From: Thraustochytrium sp. TN22
Lineage: Eukaryota > Sar > Bigyra > Thraustochytrida > Thraustochytriidae
Length of the DNA stretch: 64,000 bases
Reading direction: 5' to 3'
Assembly (NCBI GenBank): GCA_013306675.1
Contig: JABLUY010000155.1
Location: forward strand, 1 to 64,000
The notes beneath the pieces are model-generated. The model did not search any database. It saw only the letters and a program-made list of their open reading frames with translations, and was not told the origin of the DNA. Position numbers and translations under genes: made by a program. This document shows positions 9,780-19,353 of the stretch, piece after piece (positions within the stretch are counted from its first letter, which is position 1; every line of letters begins with the position of its first letter).

Positions 9780-12700
9780 ATGGCGAACGTGTTCCACGCG
9801 GACGAGTACGTGTGGCTGCCGGACGATGAGAGCTTCATGGTGCCGGCGCAGGTGGTGACGCGGTTCGAGCGCGGGTCGGCCGGCCAGGTGCGGCGCGTGG
9901 AAGGCAAGGGCGGCAAGCCGGGCAAGGTGGAGAAGGTGTCCGGCGACATGAGCAGCAAGGTGCTGCGCATGGAGGCGGAGTCGCTGGACCCGATCGACGA
10001 CATGGTGCAGCTCAAGAGCCTGGACGAGGCGTCGATCCACTACAACCTGAAGATTCGGTACGACCGCGACAACATCTACACGTGGGTGTCGAAGATTCTG
10101 ATCTCGATGAACCCGTTCAAGATGCTGCCCATCTACGACCCGCAGGTGATGGACAGCTACCTGGCGCAGGGCTCGCGCAGCCTGCCGCCGCACATTTACG
10201 GCGTGGCGGACGACGCCTTCCGCGCGATGCAGACGAACAAGCTCGAAGAGGCGGACCAGTCGTGCATCGTGTCGGGCGAGTCCGGCGCCGGCAAGACGGA
10301 GGCGACCAAGCTCTTCCTGCAGTACATTGCGGAGAAGAGCCGGCGCGAGATGGAGGCCAAGGGCATGAGCGCGAAGCAGTCGCGCGAGGACGAGAGCCTG
10401 CAGCAGAAGGTGCTGGAGGCGAACCCGCTCATGGAGGCCTTCGGCAACGCCAAGACGGTGCGCAACGACAACTCGTCGCGCTTCGGCAAGTTCATCAACG
10501 TGGAGTTCTCGGGCGCGGGCGCGATTTTGGGCGGCAGCGTGCAGAACTACCTCTTGGAGAAGAGCCGCCTGGTGGTGCAGTCCGAGGGCGAGCGCAACTA
10601 CCATATCTTTTACCAGCTCTGCGCGGCGGCGCAGGTGGACCCGGATCTCAAGCAGAACTTTCAGCTGTCGGACGCGAGCCAGTACCACTACCTGAACCAG
10701 AGCCAGCGGTCGTCCATCTCCATTGACGGCCTGGACGATGCGGACGAGTGGTCGCAAACGCGCCGCGCCATGGAGGTCATCAACCTGGACCCGGACGAGG
10801 TGGAGCAAATCCTGTCGCTGCTGTGCGGTATTCTGCACCTGGGCAACGTGGACTTTGAGAGCGCCAAGGGCGACAGCTCGACGGTCAAGAACGCGGACAT
10901 GCTCGAGCTGGCGGCCAAGCAGCTGTCCATGGACCCGGCGCTGCTGGGCAAGTCCATTACCAGCACGCTGCGTCGCGTGGGCGGCGAGGCGATCTGGTCG
11001 GGCCTGGACAAGGCCAAGGCGGCGGACGCGCGCGACGCGCTGGCCAAGGCCATCTACTCGGTGCTCTTCGACTACCTGATCGAGCGCATCAACGAGTCGC
11101 TGCGCGGCAGGTCCTCGGGCGCCAAGGATACGCGCAACATTGGCGTTCTGGACATCTTTGGCTTTGAGGACTTTGAGCACAACTCCTTCGAGCAGCTTTG
11201 CATCAACTACACGAACGAGCGCCTGCAGGGCCACTTCAACGACCACATCTTCAAGCTGGAGCAGGCCGAGTACGAGCGCGAGGGCGTCAAGCTGGAGAAG
11301 TTCGAGTTCAAGGACAACTCCAACGTGATCAAGATCATCGACCAGAGCGGCGCACAGGCTGGCGTCCTGAGCATCATCGACGAGGCCATCAAGTCGGGCC
11401 GCGACATCTCGGACAGCAGCATCTTGGACCAGATCCTCGCGCTCTCGGGCCCCAGCGACGGCATCGTGTCCAAGCCCAAGGCGAGCGGCAAGAAGAAGAG
11501 CCAGCTCAAGGACTGCTTCGTGTTCCTGCACTATGCCGGCGAGGTGGCCTACAACGTGGACGGCTTCGTGGAGAAGAACCGCGACGTGCTCTCGCGCGGC
11601 CTCTACGAGGTGGGCGAGTTCTCGCAGAACGCCCTGCTCAGCGAGCTCTTCAAGCAGCGCCTGGACCCGAACCAGAAGAAGAAGAGTCTGGGCGTTCAGT
11701 TCCGCGACCAGCTCAACGACCTCATGAAGCGCATCCGCGAGACGCAGCCCTCGTTCGTGCGCTGCGTCAAGCCCAACTCGGCCAAGCTGCCCAACCGGTT
11801 CACGAGCCAAATGGTGCTGGACCAGCTGCGCTACGCCGGCGTGCTCGAGGTCTGCCGCATCCGCAAGCTGGGCTTCCCGGTGCGCAAGGAGTTCAAGCAG
11901 TTCATCATGAGCTACCGCGTGCTGCTGCGCCAGGAATCGCGCGGCGCGGTCAATGACGCCGCCACGCTCTGCGAGGCGCTCGAGGAGATGGGCATGCTCT
12001 TGCCGGGCGACTACGCGCTGGGCCACCACAAGGTCTTCATGCGCGACCACCAGTTCGAGATCATCGAGCTGGAGCGCGAGTCCGTGCTCACCGCCTCGGT
12101 GCTCTGCGCCCAGCGCTGGGTGCGCGGCTGGATTGCGCGCCGCAAGTACCACTCCTGGATGCGCATTCTCGCCGGCCTCGACAAGGCCATGCGCTCCGGG
12201 TCCACCGAGGTGCTGGAGAAGGCGCTCCTCGGCGTTGGCACCCTGCCCTTTGGCGGCCGCCACCTGAAGCAGATCCAGGAGGCCCAGGCCGAGCTCGCCG
12301 TTCTCCGCGAGATCGACCGCATCACGGACCTCCTCTCGGCCGCCATCGAGTCCGAGGACCTGGCCGAGATCCAGTCGGCGCTCAAGGCGGCCGACGCGGT
12401 CGGCTTCAAGGACAAGACGCTCCTCAAGAAGGCGCGCGACACGGAGCAGAAGATTCTCGAGGACCGCAAGGTGCGCCAGAAGCTGCGCGAGGCCGTCGAC
12501 GTCGGCACGGACCGCAGCAAGCTGCGCGACGCCCTCAAACTGGCCGAGCGCCAGGGCCTCATGAACGTGGTCGAGGCACGCGACGCTGTCGCTCTGCTCG
12601 AGCGTCTCGAGCTCGAGGACCGCCTGCGCGCCGACCTCGAGACTGCGCTCTCCAAGAAGAAGAACGACGAGGTGCGCGACTGCATGAACAAGCTCGTCAG

Positions 12701-15230
12701 CCTTGGCGTGCCGGGCGATGACCCGCTCATTGGCCGTGCCGAGGAGTACCTCAACGAGCAGGCCGAGCTCAGCCGCGAGCGCGAGTCCGAGAAGGCGCGC
12801 CTGCTGGCCGAGCTCGAGGTCGCAATGGAGCGCAGCGACCTCACGGCCCTGGCCGACCTCGAGGTGGCCGTGCTCAAGATCGGCCTCGAGGAGCACGAGA
12901 TCGTGCGCCACGCCATGGAGCTGCGCGAGTCCCTCGAGAAGGCGCGCGACACCACCTCGATGCTCGCCGCCGAGGTCAAGTCTGTGCAGCACAAGGCGCA
13001 ATCCGAGAACGGCGTCTCGCGTGCGGACGTGGCCAGCCTCGAGGTCGCGCTCAAGGAGGCCTACGGCACCGGTCTCGACGCTGCGCACTCGCCCGCCATC
13101 CGCGACGCCGAGGCGCTCCTGGAGCGCATCGCGAAGCAGCAGGAGCTCCAGGCCAAGCTCGTCGAGATGTGCCGTGACATCGACGGCGCCAATGCCAAGG
13201 ACAAGCTCAAGTTCAAGCGCGCCAACCGGGATGCCCTCAACGACCTGCTCGCTCAGTGCCAGGAGCTCGGTGTCGCCACGAAGGAGGCCAAGAAGATCCG
13301 CTACTGGGTCGGCGACATCCAGGCCGCCGAGGCGCACGAGAACGAGGAGAAGCTCGCCAGCTCGCGCCAGGAGCGCCTGGACCGCCTCAAGGATGCCTCC
13401 AAGGACGACCTCGAGGCCCAGGCCATCCGCCGCCTCGAGTCGCTCACCTCGGCCGCGCACGCCGCCCGCCTCGAGGCCTCGCGCGACGACTCGGTCTACG
13501 ACATGAAGAACTACTACCGCATCCGCACCGACGAGGACTACACCGAGACCCTGCCCGAAGACGAGCGCCCGCTCGCCGCCAAGCACAAGCTCTGGTCGCG
13601 CAGCCGGCCCATCCCCAAGTCCCTGCTCACGCTCTCGGACGACCAGAACCGCACCGCGCTCCGCATCAACCGCGCCATCCTCCAGTACTGTGGTGAGATG
13701 TCCACGAGCTTCCCGGCCACGCTCGCGCAGTACGTCCTGGTCAAGGGCCTCGAGGACCCCGAGATTTGCGACGAGATCTACGTCCAGCTCGCCAAGCACA
13801 TTTACGCCAACCCCAAGCCTGAGTCCGCGGACCGCGCCTGGCTCCTGCTCTGCATGGCCACCAAGACCTTCCCGCCCACGGATGCCTTTACCAACTTCCT
13901 CCTCAACTTCCTCCTCAAGCACCGCTCCCTGGCCGGCCTCCAGGGCAACTACGCCTCGCTCTGCATCGTGCAGCTCGACGCCACCATCGAGCTCGGCCCC
14001 TCCTTCTTCAAGCCCAACCTCGAGGAGATCCAGAGCTACCGCAAGCGCCCGCCCGTGCTCGCCACCATCAAGATGCTCAAGGGCAACATTGAGCAGTACC
14101 CGGTTTCCCCCGACCTGCGCATCGCGCAGGTGCTCGACCTCATTCGCCGTCAGCACGACATCGAGGACGATCCGGAGACCCCGTCCTTTGGCATCTTCGT
14201 CAAGGACGCTCGCGCCAAGGGCACCGTCGAGCCGCGCGAGCGCCTCAAGCGCTTCTACGCGTACTACAACAAGGACAAGCTCAAGCACATCGACCTCTTC
14301 CTCAGCCACTGGGAGGGTAAGGAGGAGGAGCTCTTCGCCAAGCTCGTTGAGAAGTACGGCCCCGAGCCCGACGAGAACACCCCGGCCAAGAAGGCTGGCC
14401 TCCTCTCCTCCTCCGTCACCGGCGCGCTTCACGCCGCCAAGATGCTCGGCCTCACCACGGCGCGCCAGCCCCCGCCCGCGCCCACGACCGCCTGGCCCCT
14501 GCCCTGGTGGTCCCACATGGGCGATGTCTTCCTGCGCATGACCGCCCAGGGCAAGGAGCCCGTCTTTGAGTTCAAGCGCCGTCTCTTCCTCGAGGACCTC
14601 CCGGACGACGACGAGAACCTCTTCTGGCAGCTCCTCAGCGACATCCGCGCCGGCGACCTCGTCTTCAACGATGAGGCCCACGCCGCCGAGGCCGCCCTCA
14701 TCGCCCTCACCCTCCAGTCCGACAAGCTCAAGCCGCCCAAGCCCGAGGCTCTCGCCGACTCCGGCCTTGTCGACAACCTCAGCCCCGAGTGGCGCCGCAA
14801 GAAGCGCCCCGCCGACTGGGCACGCGTCGCTGTCAGCCTTGGCGTCAAGCTCTCGCGCAACCCGTCCAAGCTCCGCCAGTACTTTGTCGACGTCTGCCGC
14901 AAGAGCCCCGTCTTTGGCATGGCTCAGTTCGCTGGCCGCCAGGCTGACACCTCCAAGCCTCTCATCGTCGGCGTCGACAAGGAGGGCATCCACTTCCTCG
15001 AGGCCCTCCCCTCCGGCAAGGTCCAGCTCCTCGAGACCTTCCTCTACAGCAAGATCATCAAGTACGGCGCCTCCGTCGAGTACTGTTGGATCGCATACAA
15101 CGACGGTTCCAAGCGCGGCAAGACCGTCGGCTCCAACATCCTTGTCTACACTCTCCAGAGCTGGGAGATGTACGAGGTCATCTTCGACTACACCCATCGC
15201 GCCCTCCCCACCCGCGCCACCGGTGCCTAA
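9780..15230 (+). CDS. MyTH4-FERM myosin heavy chain
   Basis: This is an 1816-residue unconventional myosin, an actin-based motor. The motor domain (about residues 60-760) has the P-loop GESGAGKTEATK at about 166, switch I NDNSSRFGKF and switch II DIFGFEDF at about 458. The TEDS-rule position, 16 residues before DALAK, is Glu, so no heavy-chain phosphorylation should be needed for activity. One IQ motif (AQRWVRGWIARRKY) lies near 776. Residues about 790-1240 are charged and helical, with recurring LxxALxxAxxxG-like units. A MyTH4 domain at about 1255-1400 contains FPATLAQYVLVKGLEDPEICDEIY-type sequence, and a FERM-like region follows to the end. MyTH4-FERM tails bind microtubules or membrane receptors. 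The large size, intact motor motifs and uninterrupted frame argue for a functional gene. Confidence 0.96.
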   Translation: MANVFHADEYVWLPDDESFMVPAQVVTRFERGSAGQVRRVEGKGGKPGKVEKVSGDMSSKVLRMEAESLDPIDDMVQLKSLDEASIHYNLKIRYDRDNIYTWVSKILISMNPFKMLPIYDPQVMDSYLAQGSRSLPPHIYGVADDAFRAMQTNKLEEADQSCIVSGESGAGKTEATKLFLQYIAEKSRREMEAKGMSAKQSREDESLQQKVLEANPLMEAFGNAKTVRNDNSSRFGKFINVEFSGAGAILGGSVQNYLLEKSRLVVQSEGERNYHIFYQLCAAAQVDPDLKQNFQLSDASQYHYLNQSQRSSISIDGLDDADEWSQTRRAMEVINLDPDEVEQILSLLCGILHLGNVDFESAKGDSSTVKNADMLELAAKQLSMDPALLGKSITSTLRRVGGEAIWSGLDKAKAADARDALAKAIYSVLFDYLIERINESLRGRSSGAKDTRNIGVLDIFGFEDFEHNSFEQLCINYTNERLQGHFNDHIFKLEQAEYEREGVKLEKFEFKDNSNVIKIIDQSGAQAGVLSIIDEAIKSGRDISDSSILDQILALSGPSDGIVSKPKASGKKKSQLKDCFVFLHYAGEVAYNVDGFVEKNRDVLSRGLYEVGEFSQNALLSELFKQRLDPNQKKKSLGVQFRDQLNDLMKRIRETQPSFVRCVKPNSAKLPNRFTSQMVLDQLRYAGVLEVCRIRKLGFPVRKEFKQFIMSYRVLLRQESRGAVNDAATLCEALEEMGMLLPGDYALGHHKVFMRDHQFEIIELERESVLTASVLCAQRWVRGWIARRKYHSWMRILAGLDKAMRSGSTEVLEKALLGVGTLPFGGRHLKQIQEAQAELAVLREIDRITDLLSAAIESEDLAEIQSALKAADAVGFKDKTLLKKARDTEQKILEDRKVRQKLREAVDVGTDRSKLRDALKLAERQGLMNVVEARDAVALLERLELEDRLRADLETALSKKKNDEVRDCMNKLVSLGVPGDDPLIGRAEEYLNEQAELSRERESEKARLLAELEVAMERSDLTALADLEVAVLKIGLEEHEIVRHAMELRESLEKARDTTSMLAAEVKSVQHKAQSENGVSRADVASLEVALKEAYGTGLDAAHSPAIRDAEALLERIAKQQELQAKLVEMCRDIDGANAKDKLKFKRANRDALNDLLAQCQELGVATKEAKKIRYWVGDIQAAEAHENEEKLASSRQERLDRLKDASKDDLEAQAIRRLESLTSAAHAARLEASRDDSVYDMKNYYRIRTDEDYTETLPEDERPLAAKHKLWSRSRPIPKSLLTLSDDQNRTALRINRAILQYCGEMSTSFPATLAQYVLVKGLEDPEICDEIYVQLAKHIYANPKPESADRAWLLLCMATKTFPPTDAFTNFLLNFLLKHRSLAGLQGNYASLCIVQLDATIELGPSFFKPNLEEIQSYRKRPPVLATIKMLKGNIEQYPVSPDLRIAQVLDLIRRQHDIEDDPETPSFGIFVKDARAKGTVEPRERLKRFYAYYNKDKLKHIDLFLSHWEGKEEELFAKLVEKYGPEPDENTPAKKAGLLSSSVTGALHAAKMLGLTTARQPPPAPTTAWPLPWWSHMGDVFLRMTAQGKEPVFEFKRRLFLEDLPDDDENLFWQLLSDIRAGDLVFNDEAHAAEAALIALTLQSDKLKPPKPEALADSGLVDNLSPEWRRKKRPADWARVAVSLGVKLSRNPSKLRQYFVDVCRKSPVFGMAQFAGRQADTSKPLIVGVDKEGIHFLEALPSGKVQLLETFLYSKIIKYGASVEYCWIAYNDGSKRGKTVGSNILVYTLQSWEMYEVIFDYTHRALPTRATGA

Positions 15231-15673
15231 GAGCTTTACTTTCGCGCAAGTGACACATAACAAGAAAGAAAGCAACATTTTCAATGAACACGAGCAGACC
15301 ATGGATGATGACCTAGCTGCTCGGAGCCCAGACTAGCCGCCCAGAAGTCGGGCTTGCTTGCCATCGCAAAGCAAAAAGCGAGGAGGAGCGAAGCGAGGAG
15401 GAGCGAAGCGACGGCTCTCGCATAGATGCATTGCAAAAATCTCGCGCCTCCCACTCGTCACGCCTGCCTACATCATGTAGGCTTGTAGCTAGCTGGAGAG
15501 AGAGGTCACCAGCAAGGTCTTGGCTACTTTGGAGAAGCTCAGCTTCTTCTGGTCGCCCTGGAGCGCATCGAACGCCTCTAGAGCGCATCCAGTGCATGTC
15601 TCTCTCTCTCTCGCTCGCTCGCTCGCTCGCTCGCTCTCTTTCTCTCTCCCCTGCACATGCAGCGAGGACAAAC
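15231..15673. other. convergent intergenic region between myosin and elongin C
   Basis: It contains a duplicated 15-bp unit (gcgaggaggagcgaa twice, about 15378-15407) and a long CT/CTCG microsatellite at 15601-15648. No gene is supported. It holds the 3' ends of two convergent transcripts. Confidence 0.6.
15601..15648. repeat. CT and GCTC microsatellite
   Basis: A run of tc dinucleotides passes into six or seven gctc tetranucleotides and back into tc. It lies in the presumed 3' flank of the elongin C gene. Confidence 0.9.
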
Positions 15674-16003
15674 TTAGCAGTTCAGAAAGTTGGCCGCCAT
15701 GAGGAGGTCGGCGACCATAGCAGGGTCAAGGACGAACTCTGGGATGGGCTGCGTCGAGTTGGTGTACTTTTGCTTGTAGTGCAAGTACTGCACGACCGTC
15801 TCGAGAACCTTGGTGGAGATCTCCGGGAACCGAATCTCGCCGCGCGACTCGGAAAAGTTACCGTCCAGCATCGCGGAGATAGTGGTGGCAATCATGGCCA
15901 CCTCCTTGTCCAGGAAGAACTCATGGCCCTCCGCGCTGATCAGCTTCACGTACGTGCGCTTGACCGAAGCGCCCTTGGCCGTCGCGCCTGCCGCCGCGCT
16001 CAT
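15674..16003 (-). CDS. ELOC: elongin C
   Basis: The protein has 109 residues from the ATG at 16003 (MSAAAGATAKG), close to the 112 of animal elongin C. It is a BTB/POZ-fold adaptor related to Skp1. With elongin B it links BC-box substrate receptors to cullin 2/5 ubiquitin ligases, and it also takes part in the elongin A transcription complex. Key blocks are YVKLISAEGHEFFLDKE, the YTNSTQPIPEF segment and the C-terminal LLMAANFLNC, which matches the animal LLMAANFLDC almost exactly. The frame is open 24 codons further upstream, but that part is unrelated to the family. The identity is secure. Confidence 0.96.
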   Translation of the reverse strand: MSAAAGATAKGASVKRTYVKLISAEGHEFFLDKEVAMIATTISAMLDGNFSESRGEIRFPEISTKVLETVVQYLHYKQKYTNSTQPIPEFVLDPAMVADLLMAANFLNC

Positions 16004-16420
16004 GACGCCGACGTAGCGCGCTCGCTTCTTCCGTGCACACGCGCTGGCCTCGCTCGCTCGCACGCACGCACGCACGCACCGCGCCGCCGCCGCCGCCGCC
16101 GCCCGCCCGCCGCGCTCGCCGCCCCAGACGCGGACGAGACCCGCGCGCGGAGTTCGTTGTTTGCTTTCTTTCCCTCTGCTTGACTCAACGTGTCCTCAAC
16201 GTCCGCGGCGCCGCGCCGGGTCCGAGTCCAGGCCGACCAGCGCGCGCACCTTCACTGAAAAGTTGGCGACCAAGGCGCCCGAGCGGCGAGCAGGGCTCCG
16301 CGCATGCGTTCACAGTCAGTCTCATGCCGGACTGGCACAGCACCTGGAATTCGAGGTAATTTGCTTTCTCATCTTGAGGCTCGCGACGTGAAGATTCGCG
16401 AGACTTGCTCGTGTTTGGCA
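16004..16420. other. intergenic region upstream of elongin C
   Basis: A TCGC/GCAC period-4 repeat run lies at 16050-16079, followed by a CCG-rich stretch. This is the likely promoter and 5' UTR of elongin C, and also the 3' flank of the next minus-strand gene. No gene was seen. Confidence 0.55.
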
Positions 16421-17809
16421 TCAGTTGAAGAGGTAGTCGTCTTGGTCGGTCTCGTCGCCAGCGCCGTTCGGGCCCTGACGGTCCTTGATGAGCTTGCACG
16501 AAGATTCGTGCTCCATCTTCTCGTAGATAAAGTCGACCGCCGTGTAGTGGTCCTGGTTGCCGGAAAGCTGCGGCTTCGGCACGTGCTCGTAGATGCGGTC
16601 GGCGATCTTCTTGCGAGCAGCCACCTTAGAATCAGGAGCTCCGTCGCGCTCGCAACTGCGCCTGACAAACTCGAAGCCGGACATGCCGGGCATCAAGCCA
16701 TTTCGCATGATGACACGGCGGAGCAGCTGAATCGCGAGGCCCTCCTTCGACGCTCCCATGGTGTAGCGCTTCGTGTCCGCGAGCTCCCGGCACTCATCTG
16801 CAGAGAGGACGACGTCCAGGCCGCCTTTCTCCAGGAAGGTCTCTTCAGCATGCGCCAAGGCCATGCGGTCGTACTCGTCTCCAGCATGAATGTAGGTCCC
16901 GTAAAAGTTTTCCATCGACTTCTCGCGCGTGGCACGGCACTCCATGCGAAGGGCGCAGAACGCCTGCGAGCCCTGGAGAAGCTTCCTGGCTTCGCTCCGC
17001 TTCATCTTCTCGAGCAGCTGAGCGTTCAGCTTCGAGATGTTCTTCCGCGCGGAGTTGAGCTCCTTCTGCAGGTTCTCCTTCGCCTCCATCGCCACGTCGC
17101 GCTCTTTCTCGGTCCTAGAAATCTGCTCGGACAGTTTCTCCAGCCGCCGGGTCGTCTGGATGAGCTTGGGATCCTTGGACCGAGGAGCGCAGCGCGTAGC
17201 GTGCTGCGCGGCCTTTTCCTCCGTCTCGCTGGCCTCCTCCGGCGCAATGCTGACCAAGGGGGCCTTCTCGAGCTCGTCGTACTTCTCCTGCAGACCCCGC
17301 TTCTTCCGCTCGAGCTTCTCCATCATTGTTGTCATTTCCGTGTACTTGTCCTCGGCCTCCTTTCTCCTCGACTCAATTTCGGCCGCTTCTTGCTCCGCTT
17401 CGTCACACTTGGCGTACAAGTTGGCAATTTCGTCGGAGGCCCGAACCAGCGCCGACGTGGTGGCCTCGTTGATGTCGCGTAAGCCAATCTTGATCATCTC
17501 CGTCGTCTTCATCATCTTCTCCAGGCCATCCTGACCCTGCTGAAGACTGTTTTTCACGTTCTGGCCTTGGCTCCCGAGCGACTCCACCAGGTTGTCCAAC
17601 GATTTCTGCGAGTTGTGAATCTTTGGGTGCTTCTCCTTCATGAAAGCAGGGCCCTCCCGCCGGTGGCCATCCTGAAGCTGCTGGTTCCGGGCGCGAGCAA
17701 ACCCGCGCGCGGACGACTCATCCAGGGTATGGGTGCTCTTGCGCTTCTCACCGGTCTGACGGCGTGTGGAGCGTGCGGGCCTCCCAGCGCTGGACGACGA
17801 AGATGACAT
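16421..17809 (-). CDS. coiled-coil protein of unknown function
   Basis: The predicted protein has 462 residues from the ATG at 17809 (MSSSSSAGRPARS). The frame runs 57 codons further upstream, but that sequence is unlike coding DNA. After a basic Ser/Arg-rich head, residues about 60-270 form an amphipathic coiled coil (KSLDNLVESL, then EIESRRKEAEDKYTEM and similar heptads). Another helical stretch (RRLEKLSEQISRTEKERDVAMEAKEN) follows. The C-terminal third looks globular, with conserved-looking ENFYGTYIHAGDEYDR, GLMPGMSGFEFVRR and a terminal acidic DETDQDDYLFN. I do not recognise the family. The low-repeat C-terminal domain and normal codon use make it a real gene. Confidence 0.78.
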   Translation of the reverse strand: MSSSSSSAGRPARSTRRQTGEKRKSTHTLDESSARGFARARNQQLQDGHRREGPAFMKEKHPKIHNSQKSLDNLVESLGSQGQNVKNSLQQGQDGLEKMMKTTEMIKIGLRDINEATTSALVRASDEIANLYAKCDEAEQEAAEIESRRKEAEDKYTEMTTMMEKLERKKRGLQEKYDELEKAPLVSIAPEEASETEEKAAQHATRCAPRSKDPKLIQTTRRLEKLSEQISRTEKERDVAMEAKENLQKELNSARKNISKLNAQLLEKMKRSEARKLLQGSQAFCALRMECRATREKSMENFYGTYIHAGDEYDRMALAHAEETFLEKGGLDVVLSADECRELADTKRYTMGASKEGLAIQLLRRVIMRNGLMPGMSGFEFVRRSCERDGAPDSKVAARKKIADRIYEHVPKPQLSGNQDHYTAVDFIYEKMEHESSCKLIKDRQGPNGAGDETDQDDYLFN

Positions 17810-18784
17810 GGTCTTCGCCCCGGGCTGGTTTCGGGTTTGCAGTTTCGGGTCTGCTCGCGCGAGCGGCGCTGCTTGCACAGGATTGTCGCAAAATTGCAGT
17901 GTCATCGTGAGGGGGCGGGCCTGTATGGTGCCAGTGGGTGGGGGAGGCAGGAGCGCCCAGGGCCAGAGAGAGCTTGGCACTAGCTCGCCTACAGTTCGAT
18001 GCTTGAGCCTCCTCTAGCCCACTGGGGCTTGCAGGAGGTAGTGCACGGGTCCTCTCGGACAACAACGTCATGAACTGTGGGCCCTTGCTCCCTCCTGAGG
18101 ATTCCATGTAGCGACAGCGGGCGCGTGAGGGGCAGTGGGCGCTAGGCTGTCATCAGGAGCGAAGCGATTCAATCTCCGCGCCTCTCCTAGTCCACTGAGG
18201 CTGGCTGGAGGTAGTGTGGATGGACGGTCTCCCAGACCTTGCTCTGCGTCACTTGCTCGATAGCAGCACGACATTCTCCCTCGCCCCAGGCTCTCTGCAG
18301 CGTTCGCGAAGGAGTTTTTTGGTCCGCAGCTCGGAGGCGAGGACGAGCTCTTCTCCGACGCAGGAGCGATCCAGGAGCAGATAGGCAGTGGCCCCAGGAA
18401 GGTTCAACCCGTCTTTGCGTGTCTCGCTAGCTAGCTAGAGGTACGAGGCTACCGTAGCGATGAACTAGGCAAAGCAGATCAGGTTCGACGCCCGGCACGA
18501 GCCTCTCGCGCCGCGCCATCCCGCGTCGTCCGCCGCGTCGAGGCGCTTCGGCTTTGCTCCTGACGCGCTCCTGGCGCGCTCCTACCGCCTCGGCCCAACC
18601 CTCACGAGGCCCGCGGCGCCGCGCACCAAGGCGCACGACAGCCAGACAGACCCATTGCGCGAGCGACCACGCCCGCGCCCTCGCGCCCGCGTGCCGCAGG
18701 CGTCGCCCGCCCGCGCCCGCGCCGCGCGAGACCGCGCTCTGCTGCCGCGCCCGCGTCGCCGAGGGAAAAACGCGCAAGCGCATC
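17810..18784. other. divergent intergenic region with a dispersed repeat
   Basis: This 975-bp region lies between two divergent genes. A sequence of about 50 bp near 18005-18060 recurs imperfectly near 18178-18230. A CTAG tetranucleotide cluster lies at 18427-18439. Short frames on the minus strand repeat the peptide LPPAS-SGL-EA because of the duplication, but have no other coding support. Confidence 0.55.
18005..18232. repeat. pair of imperfect direct repeats about 175 bp apart
   Basis: Copy one (about 18005-18060) and copy two (about 18178-18232) share the pattern cctctag(c/t)ccactg(g/a)ggct followed by ggaggtagtg. This is an old local duplication in the divergent promoter region. Confidence 0.65.
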
Positions 18785-19319
18785 ATGGCGCCGGGCCTGC
18801 TCGCGCAAGCAGTGCAACGACAGCCGCGGCCCCTGGAGGAGGAGCTCTACGTGCAGCCGCGCCTGGGCGTGCTGCTGGATCTTGTGGGCGCCGTGGAGCT
18901 GACGAGCATCTTCAAGGAGCGAGCTGCGAGCCGCGACAAGTTCTGCAAGTTCGTGCTGGCCAAGTGCCACCCCGACAAGGCCAAGAGCCCGACAGGTACT
19001 CCGAACTCGGCGGACGGCTTCACGAGCGCCTCCAAAGCGCTTGCAGAGCTAGCCAATGTGCTGGTTTGCAGCACATGGAACGATCTTGATCTCTACATCG
19101 CGCGGCATGATGAATGGAAACAGGAGCAGCAGCAGCTCCGACTTCTGCGGCAAGAGCTGCAGCGGGAGCAGGAGCTACAGGGACAGGAGCAAGAGCTGGA
19201 GGTACAAGAATGTGAGCAGGAGCACGATGTGCGGGAACACGAGCGGGAGCAGGAGGAGCAGGAGCAGAACCAGGAAGACGAGCAACGACAGCAAAAGGAG
19301 CAGGAACAGCACGAGCAGC

Positions 19320-19353
<34 letters not shown>

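Noticed and set aside
9642-15302. Open frame of about 1886 codons antisense to the myosin gene
   Set aside because: It mirrors the myosin frame, where third-position C/G bias removes stops on the complementary strand. Its product is Leu/Val/Glu/His-rich with no domain, while the sense frame has every myosin motif.
18440-18510. Possible tRNA because of a B-box-like ggttcgacgcc near 18481
   Set aside because: No matching A box, acceptor stem or anticodon arm could be formed around it.
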